From the NCBI GenBank assembly GCA_947176785.1, contig CAMWSA010000102.1:1-10511 (forward strand): a stretch of DNA of 10,511 nt, written 5' to 3'. Positions 5,262 to 10,511 of the stretch are shown here, piece by piece. This DNA comes from an uncultured Lachnospiraceae bacterium. Lineage in GTDB: Bacteria > Bacillota > Clostridia > Lachnospirales > Lachnospiraceae. Made by a program: the position numbers and the translations under genes. The notes beneath the pieces are model-generated. The model was not told the origin of the DNA and ran no database searches. It saw nothing but the letters and a program-made list of their open reading frames with translations. The stretch's first letter is position 1. Each line of letters starts with the position of its first letter.

Positions 5262-8150
5262 ATGCGAAGAGGGAACAAACGATTTAAATTACTATCTCTT
5301 TTTCTTGCGGGAATGTTGGCCATGGCATCCCGGGGAGAGGGATTGCAGGTGTTGGCGGCGGAACCGGGAGAGAACTCTGTACAGGTGGAGATAGTGCCGG
5401 AGACAGTCAGCGGGAATGAGGAGGCCGCGGGCCAAATGCCCTATGAGACGGACCAGGAGATGGACAGGGAACTGGATTATATCCTGGGCCGGCCCATGAC
5501 GCCGGATGAGAAACGGGAACAGGAAGAATTGTTTGATTATTATATGGGGCTTGGAGGAGGCGTTATTGAGCCGGAAGAGCTGCCGGAGGATGGCGTTCTT
5601 CCCGGCGAGCTGATGCAGGTCATGGGCAATCTGCCTGCTCAGTATGACTCCAGGAATGTGGGTGGAAGGAGCCTGGTTCCGGATATCAGAAACCAGGGAA
5701 AATTTGGAACCTGCTGGTGCTACTCCAGCATAGCCTGTCTGGAGATCAACCTGATTAAGAACGGTCTGGCGAATATGGGCGTAGACCTGTCTGAGCATCA
5801 TCTGGCTTTTTTTGCCAATTATTCCGCACCGGACCCCTTGGGAAATGACGGGCAGGCCAGAAGCTATTATGACGCTGACAAGGCAAACGGGGTTACATAT
5901 TATGACAAAGGCGGGAATTATGTCATGGCGGCCAGGGCGCTCATGAACTGGAAAGGTGCGGTGGCGGAAGGCTTGATTTCCGACAGTATGGTGACATCAT
6001 TTCAGATAGACGCTGACGATTCCGTGCTTGCCTATGGAAATGATATATTTTATATGAGCAATTGGTATCAGATTCCAACGACTGAGCCGGCGGCGATAAA
6101 AACGGCAGTCATGGAATACGGGGCGGTGGGACTCAGCTTTTATTCATACAAGGATTATTATAATCCCGACACGGCAGCGTCCTATTGTCCGGTAAAAAGG
6201 GGTACAAACCACGCAGTGACGGTGATTGGCTGGGACGATTCATACTCCAGGAAAAATTTCAATGTCGAGCCTTCGAATGACGGCGCATGGCTGATCAGAA
6301 ATTCGTGGGGCGACAGATGGGGCGATGAGGGATACTTTTGGCTGTCCTATGAAGACCAGTCGATCTATCAGGTCATGTATGCGTTTGAAGGACAGAGAAG
6401 TGAGATATACGATAATAATTATCAATATGATCATGCGACATACAGCGGCTATATGAGTTTAACCAAGGCGGCCAATGTGTTTACCGCCAAAGCAAATGGG
6501 AACAAGATGGAAGAACTGTGTGCGGTGGGTATTGACCTGACCAGCGCGGGAGTTAATTACAGCTTCCAAATATACACCAATCTGGCAGATATCGCGGATC
6601 CTGCCAGCGGCGTGCCGATGCTCTCTTCTCCGCAGGAAGGCATCACGGGATATGCCGGATATTATATGATTCCGTTAAAGGAAAAAGTAATTCTTGAACC
6701 GGAAGATACTTTTTCCATTGTGTTTGAGTTTTGCGGAAATTCGGATGAATATATCAATGTTTCATGCGAATTTGACTCAGATAATTACCGCCACAGCGAG
6801 GCGGAGGCAAACTTGAGGGAGAGCTTTTTTACACACGGAGGGAGTGGCTGGTATGACTTTGGGGAAAGCTATGACAAGAACCTGAAGATAAAGGCTTATA
6901 CCAGTGATACGGATATACTGTCTGTTCCATGTCAGGGGATTGCCATGTCATGTCCCGGAGAGGTGATTGATGTTGGTGCCACGGCCCGGTGCGAGGTCAG
7001 CTTTAATCCGGTGGATACGACGAACAAGATGCTGAGATGGAGCAGCAGCGACCCGTCTGTGGCAGCAGTGAGTGAGGATGGCCTGATAACAGGTCTGAAA
7101 AAGGGTACGGCCACAATTACGGCTACAACCGTAAAGGGCGGTTACACTGCCAATTGGGAGGTCACGGTGATACAGCCGGTAACCCTGGTCAATTTCCATT
7201 ATAGTACGGATGAGTACTATGTGGGTGATACTTATGAAGCTATAGTGGAGATCGGGCCTGCGGACGCGAACGATAAGAGCCTGAAGTGGGAGAGTTCCAA
7301 CACCGGAGTGGCCCAGGTGGACGGCGAGGGCAATATTACAATTAAGGCGGCGGGCAGCGCAAGAATCACGGCAACCGCCCAAAGCGGCGTCAGTGATACG
7401 GTGGATATCCGGTCCAGAGAAGACAAAGTGCGTGCCTTTGTAAAGCGCATGTACACGAAAGCACTGGACAGAGAAGCGGAAACCGGAGGTTTGAGGGATT
7501 GGACAAACCGCCTGAAGAGCCAGGAGGTGGACGGCGCAGGAATAGCGAACGGCTTTATCTGTAGCCAGGAGTTTATCAAACGGAATCTCAGCGATAATGA
7601 TTATGTGGACATCCTGTACAGCACGTTTTTTGACAGGCGAGCGGACAGTGAGGGAAAAGCAACCTGGATACGGGCGCTGGCATCAGGAGAGAGCCGGGAA
7701 CATGTTCTCAGCGGTTTTGTAAATTCTCAGGAGTTCAGCGGCCTTTGTGACCGCTACGGCATCGCCAGGGGCACCATGCAGGAGGATGGCAGTTCCATCT
7801 ACCGCCCCGGTGTCAGGCAGTTTGTGCTGCGCCTGTATCTCAAGGCATTGAACCGCCAGGGCGAGACAATGGGCGTAGAAGACTGGACCAATGAAATCAA
7901 CACAGGCAGCAAGACCCCGGAAGATGTTGCCAAAGCAATCTTTGGCTCGGATGAGTTTGCCAACCGCAGGTTAAGCGATGCGGACTATGTGGAAACGCTG
8001 TACCAGACATTCATGGACAGGGCCTCCGATCCTGCGGGAAAGCAGGACTGGCTGGAGCGTCTTAGAAGGGGTATGACAAGGGAACAGGTGCTGGAGGGTT
8101 TCTCCAGGTCACAGGAATTCGGGGAAATCATGGCTGAATACGGATTGTAA
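5262..8150 (+). CDS. Secreted papain-like (C1) cysteine peptidase with lectin-like, Big_2 and DUF4214 domains (962 aa)
   Basis: A signal peptide ends at about VLAA (A33). An acidic pro-region follows (34-123). The C1 catalytic domain (about 124-370) starts at LPAQYDSR and has Q145, catalytic C151 in QGKFGTCWCYSS, H317 in GTNHAV and N347 in WLIRNSWGD, so the active site is complete. Residues about 380-548 resemble the lectin-like domain that follows clostridial C1 peptidases. Two Big_2-type Ig-like domains follow (about 555-638 and 640-718), the first showing RWSSSDPSVAAVSEDGLITG. Two 112-residue DUF4214 units close the protein (723-834, 851-962). There is no LPXTG motif, SLH domain or C-terminal membrane helix, so any surface retention must come from these domains. 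AGGAGG lies 6 bases before the ATG. The usual papain Ala after CW is Cys here (C153), and the papain disulfide Cys before the active site is Phe148. The substrate is unknown; processing of surface or host proteins is inference. Confidence 0.92.
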   Translation: MRRGNKRFKLLSLFLAGMLAMASRGEGLQVLAAEPGENSVQVEIVPETVSGNEEAAGQMPYETDQEMDRELDYILGRPMTPDEKREQEELFDYYMGLGGGVIEPEELPEDGVLPGELMQVMGNLPAQYDSRNVGGRSLVPDIRNQGKFGTCWCYSSIACLEINLIKNGLANMGVDLSEHHLAFFANYSAPDPLGNDGQARSYYDADKANGVTYYDKGGNYVMAARALMNWKGAVAEGLISDSMVTSFQIDADDSVLAYGNDIFYMSNWYQIPTTEPAAIKTAVMEYGAVGLSFYSYKDYYNPDTAASYCPVKRGTNHAVTVIGWDDSYSRKNFNVEPSNDGAWLIRNSWGDRWGDEGYFWLSYEDQSIYQVMYAFEGQRSEIYDNNYQYDHATYSGYMSLTKAANVFTAKANGNKMEELCAVGIDLTSAGVNYSFQIYTNLADIADPASGVPMLSSPQEGITGYAGYYMIPLKEKVILEPEDTFSIVFEFCGNSDEYINVSCEFDSDNYRHSEAEANLRESFFTHGGSGWYDFGESYDKNLKIKAYTSDTDILSVPCQGIAMSCPGEVIDVGATARCEVSFNPVDTTNKMLRWSSSDPSVAAVSEDGLITGLKKGTATITATTVKGGYTANWEVTVIQPVTLVNFHYSTDEYYVGDTYEAIVEIGPADANDKSLKWESSNTGVAQVDGEGNITIKAAGSARITATAQSGVSDTVDIRSREDKVRAFVKRMYTKALDREAETGGLRDWTNRLKSQEVDGAGIANGFICSQEFIKRNLSDNDYVDILYSTFFDRRADSEGKATWIRALASGESREHVLSGFVNSQEFSGLCDRYGIARGTMQEDGSSIYRPGVRQFVLRLYLKALNRQGETMGVEDWTNEINTGSKTPEDVAKAIFGSDEFANRRLSDADYVETLYQTFMDRASDPAGKQDWLERLRRGMTREQVLEGFSRSQEFGEIMAEYGL
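7428..7763 (+). repeat. DUF4214 unit 1 (112 residues) in the C1 peptidase
   Basis: It runs from VRAFVKRMYTKALDRE to YGI. It has two half-repeats, each with the pattern LYxxxxxRxx(D/E)xxGxxxWxxxL and ending in a SQEF-like motif. Confidence 0.8.
7812..8147 (+). repeat. DUF4214 unit 2 (112 residues) in the C1 peptidase
   Basis: It runs from VRQFVLRLYLKALNRQ to YGL and ends at the last residue of the protein. It has exactly the same length as unit 1, with matching LSDxDYVxxLYxTFxDR and EGFxxSQEF signatures. One spacer of 16 residues separates the units. Confidence 0.8.
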
Positions 8151-8208
8151 GAGAGGAAACAATAAGCCTGCGTGTTATTTGTATGCAATATGCAAGAAAG
8201 AGGAGAAA

Positions 8209-9375
8209 ATGAAAATCACTGTTATAGGGATGGGGTATGTAGGTCTGTCAAACGCTATACTGCTGTCACAGCACAATGAGGTTGTGGCTGTGGATATTGT
8301 TCCGGAGAAAGTGGAAATGATCAATGAGCGCAAATCTCCAATTGTGGACAGGGAAATTCAGGAATATCTGGAAGAAAAGCAGCTGTGTCTGTCCGCGACG
8401 ACGGATTACGGACAGGCACTTAAAGACGCCGATTATGTGATTGTTTCAACGCCCACCGACTATGATGCCAGAAAGAATTTTTTTGATACCAGTTCAGTGG
8501 AGTTTGCAATCGGAAAAGTATTGGAGCATGACTGCTCCGCGACGATTATTATCAAATCTACAATCCCGGTGGGATTTGTGCTGGAGGCTCGTCAAAAGTT
8601 CCAAACACAGAACATAATCTTCTCGCCGGAGTTTCTGCGGGAGGGCAAGGCATTATATGACAATCTCTATCCTTCCCGCATAATTGTGGGCGAGCAGAGT
8701 GAGAGAGCCCGTGTTTTTGCGCAGCTGCTCAGGGAAGGAGCAATAAAAAAGGATATGCCGGTGCTCTTCACAGATCCCACGGAGGCGGAGGCCATTAAGC
8801 TGTTTGCCAACACTTATCTGGCTCTGCGGGTGGCGTATTTCAACGAGTTGGATTCCTATGCAGAGGTCAAGGGGCTCAATACCAGACAGATCATTGACGG
8901 TGTGTGTCTGGACCCCAGAATAGGGTCACATTATAACAATCCTTCTTTTGGCTATGGCGGATATTGCCTGCCCAAGGATACCAAGCAGCTGCTGGCGAAC
9001 TATGAGAAAGTACCCCAGAATATGATGAGTGCAATAGTGGAATCCAACCGAACGCGCAAGGACCATATCACAGAGATGATTCTTGCGAGAGAACCCAGGG
9101 TGGTGGGAATCTACCGCTTAACCATGAAAACAGACTCCGACAATTTCCGGCAGTCCGCCATAAGAGGGATCATGAAGCGGCTGCGGGGCGAGGGAGTAAG
9201 GCTGGTGATCTATGAGCCGACTCTGCGGCAGGAGCAGTTTGAGGGCGACAGGGTGATAGGAAGCCTGGATCAGTTTATCGAAGAATCAGATATCATTGTG
9301 GCAAATCGTATGACCCAGGAACTTAGGGCCGTGCGCGACAAGGTGTATACAAGAGATTTGTATGGGAAGGACTAA
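8209..9375 (+). CDS. ugd: UDP-glucose 6-dehydrogenase (388 aa)
   Basis: This cytoplasmic enzyme oxidises UDP-glucose to UDP-glucuronate with two NAD+, supplying uronic acid for surface polysaccharides. The N-terminus MKITVIGMGYVGLSN has the NAD-binding GxGxxG (G7, G9, G12). The family signatures ATPTDY-like STPTDYD, FSPEFLREGKALYDNLYPSR, the Lys/Asn segment EAIKLFANTYLALRVAYFNE and the catalytic-cysteine motif GYGGYCLPKDTKQLL (C253) are all intact. Length and many stretches closely resemble the E. coli-type Ugd of about 388 residues. The frame is open back to a TTG at 8179, but ATG 8209 has GAGGAG at 8200-8205 and begins exactly at the conserved first strand. The 58-base gap after the peptidase gene shows no terminator or clear promoter, so co-transcription with it is likely. 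It probably feeds the polymer made by the upstream glycosyltransferases. Confidence 0.97.
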   Translation: MKITVIGMGYVGLSNAILLSQHNEVVAVDIVPEKVEMINERKSPIVDREIQEYLEEKQLCLSATTDYGQALKDADYVIVSTPTDYDARKNFFDTSSVEFAIGKVLEHDCSATIIIKSTIPVGFVLEARQKFQTQNIIFSPEFLREGKALYDNLYPSRIIVGEQSERARVFAQLLREGAIKKDMPVLFTDPTEAEAIKLFANTYLALRVAYFNELDSYAEVKGLNTRQIIDGVCLDPRIGSHYNNPSFGYGGYCLPKDTKQLLANYEKVPQNMMSAIVESNRTRKDHITEMILAREPRVVGIYRLTMKTDSDNFRQSAIRGIMKRLRGEGVRLVIYEPTLRQEQFEGDRVIGSLDQFIEESDIIVANRMTQELRAVRDKVYTRDLYGKD

Positions 9376-9380
9376 ATATA

Positions 9381-9411
9381 TTGTGAAACACTGCTATAAA
9401 TGTTGTATAGT
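9381..9411 (+). promoter_or_regulatory. Sigma-A-like promoter for the second DUF4214 gene
   Basis: TTGTGA (9381-9386) and TATAGT (9406-9411) are separated by 19 bases and begin 5 bases after the ugd stop. The box-to-leader spacing matches that of the promoter at 5172-5201, and TGTAnAnTAAA is shared around the -10 box. The -35 match is modest. Confidence 0.5.
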
Positions 9412-9415
9412 AAAC

Positions 9416-9454
9416 ATTATATGGCGGATCGCAGCGAAAAGCAGCATAATATAA
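9416..9454 (+). promoter_or_regulatory. Conserved 5' leader element, copy 2
   Basis: AGCGAAAAGCAGC (9433-9445) followed by ATAATATAA matches copy 1 at all but one of 22 positions. The stem is less perfect than in copy 1: ATG (9421-9423) can face CAT (9445-9447), or TTATAT (9417-9422) can pair with ATATAA (9449-9454). The ribosome binding site AGGGAG (9459-9464) follows, again 6 bases before the ATG. Confidence 0.55.
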
Positions 9455-9470
9455 AGAAAGGGAGAAAAAT

Positions 9471-10478
9471 ATGAATACGGCAATAAAGACATATTTTGCA
9501 ATTGCGGTTATGGTTTTTGTAATGGTGTGGATGAGGACACCTGAGGTGCTGGCGGCTGAATGGGACGGATATGACACCACGGCTGTTTCCACCGGGGAGG
9601 TCATCGAGGAAGCGGACGAAGCCGGGGAATTGTTAGTCCGGGCCGGCGGAGACTATGTCAGCATTACAGAGGACGAGGCGTATGAAGAAATCTGGGCTAT
9701 GGCCGGCGAATATCCGGAAGGCAGGCCGTGGACGAATGATAACCTGTACTGGAGTAATGTATATATTGACGGGGTACATCAGGGCGGGCGAGGATGCCAC
9801 GGCTTCGCGCTGATCGTGTCCGATACGGTATTTGGCAATAATGCTACGCGGAAATATACGGATTACACCCAATTGCGCGTAGGCGACGTGCTCAGGATCA
9901 ATAATAATTCACATACGGTAGTGGTTCTGGAAAACCATCTGGACCAAGGATATATCGTGGTAGTGGAGGGAAACTATAACTCCAGCATACACTGGGGACG
10001 TAAAATAAGCAGAAGCTCTTTGGACGCAGGGTTTGTATATGGCTATACGCGCTATGTGGAGGACAACAGGGCACAGGTGCGGGAATTTGTAAAGCGCCTT
10101 TATCAGAATGTGCTGGAGAGAGAACCGGATCAAGCAGGATTAAAGGACTGGACGGACAGCCTGGTCAAAGGGCAGAGGACCGGCGCGGAAGTGGCCGAGG
10201 GATTTTTTCTCTCCCACGAATTTATAGAAAAGAGGGAACGCGGGTTAAGTAATGAGGAATATGTGGAAATTCTGTACCGCACAATGCTGGACCGGCCGGC
10301 GGATGAGGCCGGCAGGGAGAATTGGCTCAGAAGCATAGACTGCGGATTTTCGGATAAGTTTATCGTGAACGGATTTGTCGGTTCCCAGGAATTTACCGGC
10401 ATATGTGAAAATCATGGAATCAATCGAGGCAGTCTTGTGGTGACGGAGCCCAGAGACCAGAACAGAGGGGCGACGTAA
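9471..10478 (+). CDS. Secreted NlpC/CHAP-like Cys/His domain protein with C-terminal DUF4214 (335 aa)
   Basis: A signal peptide ends at VLAA (A29), the same ending as the upstream peptidase. After an acidic segment, the domain at about 70-195 has GGRGCHGFALIVSD (C109), LRVGDVLRINNNSHTVVVLE (H148) and VVVEGNYNSSIHWGRKIS (E166, N168). A Cys at a helix start, a 'GDVL' strand turn, then a His and a further polar residue is the layout of NlpC/P60 and CHAP amidase/peptidase domains. This makes a cell-wall or polymer hydrolase plausible, but the match is by pattern only. One DUF4214 unit follows (about 203-317) and a short polar tail ends the protein. It lacks LPXTG, SLH and membrane anchors. The promoter and leader match those of the C1 peptidase, implying joint control. 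It could instead be a non-catalytic surface protein using the fold for binding. Confidence 0.85.
   Translation: MNTAIKTYFAIAVMVFVMVWMRTPEVLAAEWDGYDTTAVSTGEVIEEADEAGELLVRAGGDYVSITEDEAYEEIWAMAGEYPEGRPWTNDNLYWSNVYIDGVHQGGRGCHGFALIVSDTVFGNNATRKYTDYTQLRVGDVLRINNNSHTVVVLENHLDQGYIVVVEGNYNSSIHWGRKISRSSLDAGFVYGYTRYVEDNRAQVREFVKRLYQNVLEREPDQAGLKDWTDSLVKGQRTGAEVAEGFFLSHEFIEKRERGLSNEEYVEILYRTMLDRPADEAGRENWLRSIDCGFSDKFIVNGFVGSQEFTGICENHGINRGSLVVTEPRDQNRGAT
10077..10421 (+). repeat. DUF4214 unit (115 residues) in the second secreted protein
   Basis: It begins VREFVKRLYQNVLERE and ends in HGI, with EYVEILYRTMLDRPADEAGR and GFVGSQEF in its second half. It aligns with both units of the C1 peptidase, with three extra residues. 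Confidence 0.8.
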
Positions 10479-10501
10479 TTTGTATCCCGCAATTATACAA
10501 A
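10479..10501. other. 7-bp inverted repeat just after the last gene
   Basis: TTTGTAT (10479-10485) and ATACAAA (10495-10501) are exact reverse complements with a 9-base loop, starting directly after the stop codon. The window ends ten bases later, so a terminator or the next promoter cannot be judged. Confidence 0.35.
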
Positions 10502-10511
10502 GGCGCTGGGA

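Noticed and set aside
5292..5801. 169-codon open frame on the - strand
   Set aside because: It lies wholly antisense to the well-supported peptidase gene, shows no recognisable domain or ribosome binding site, and its composition is that of a shadow frame.
6948..7382. 144-codon open frame on the - strand
   Set aside because: It is antisense to the Big_2 domains of the peptidase, with no domain, no start signal and no conserved pattern.
8179..8208. TTG at 8179 as the ugd start
   Set aside because: It adds ten residues before the conserved MKITVIGMGYVG start and lacks a ribosome binding site, while ATG 8209 has GAGGAG.
5224..9454. Direct repeats as ends of a mobile element or recombination sites
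   Set aside because: The copies occupy equivalent promoter positions of two genes, flank no transposase or integrase, and similarity fits a shared regulatory leader.
1..10511. CRISPR array, tRNA, rRNA or insertion sequence
   Set aside because: I saw no regularly spaced direct repeats, no RNA-gene signatures and no transposase-like reading frame; the window is almost entirely accounted for by coding genes.

Overview
All recognisable genes lie on the + strand and belong to a cell-surface polysaccharide locus. The window suggests a Gram-positive anaerobe of the Clostridia, most likely Lachnospiraceae. The reasons are strong AGGAG-type ribosome binding sites, tightly packed or overlapping genes, and a secreted papain-like protease built from a lectin-like domain, Big_2 domains and DUF4214 repeats. 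The assignment rests on gene content and style only; no rRNA or other marker gene is present.

Region 1 (2-5147) is the end of an export and glycosyl-transfer operon. It holds the 3' part of an ABC-transporter ATPase with a Wzt-type carbohydrate-binding C-terminus, two GT4 glycosyltransferases, and a large multi-pass GT-C (GT39/ArnT-like) glycosyltransferase. The first two junctions overlap or nearly touch. The last reading frame runs into a cluster of perfect hairpins and a weak terminator-like stem (4994-5103).

Region 2 (5148-9375) starts with a sigma-A-like promoter and a short leader. It encodes a 962-residue secreted C1 cysteine peptidase carrying two DUF4214 units, then ugd (UDP-glucose 6-dehydrogenase), which has no obvious promoter of its own.

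Region 3 (9376-10511) repeats the same promoter and leader design in front of a second secreted protein. That protein combines a small Cys/His-containing NlpC/CHAP-like domain with one DUF4214 unit.

Working model: the glycosyltransferases and Ugd (UDP-glucuronate supply) build a polymer, the Wzm/Wzt-type ABC transporter exports it, and the two secreted DUF4214 proteins act on or sit at the surface with it. The most notable signal is non-coding. A 22-nt block (21/22 identical), embedded in a longer alignable promoter and 5' leader, precedes only the two DUF4214 genes in this window. This points to a shared control element for secreted DUF4214 proteins. No mobile element, CRISPR array, tRNA or rRNA was seen, and no gene-free stretch reaches 300 bases.
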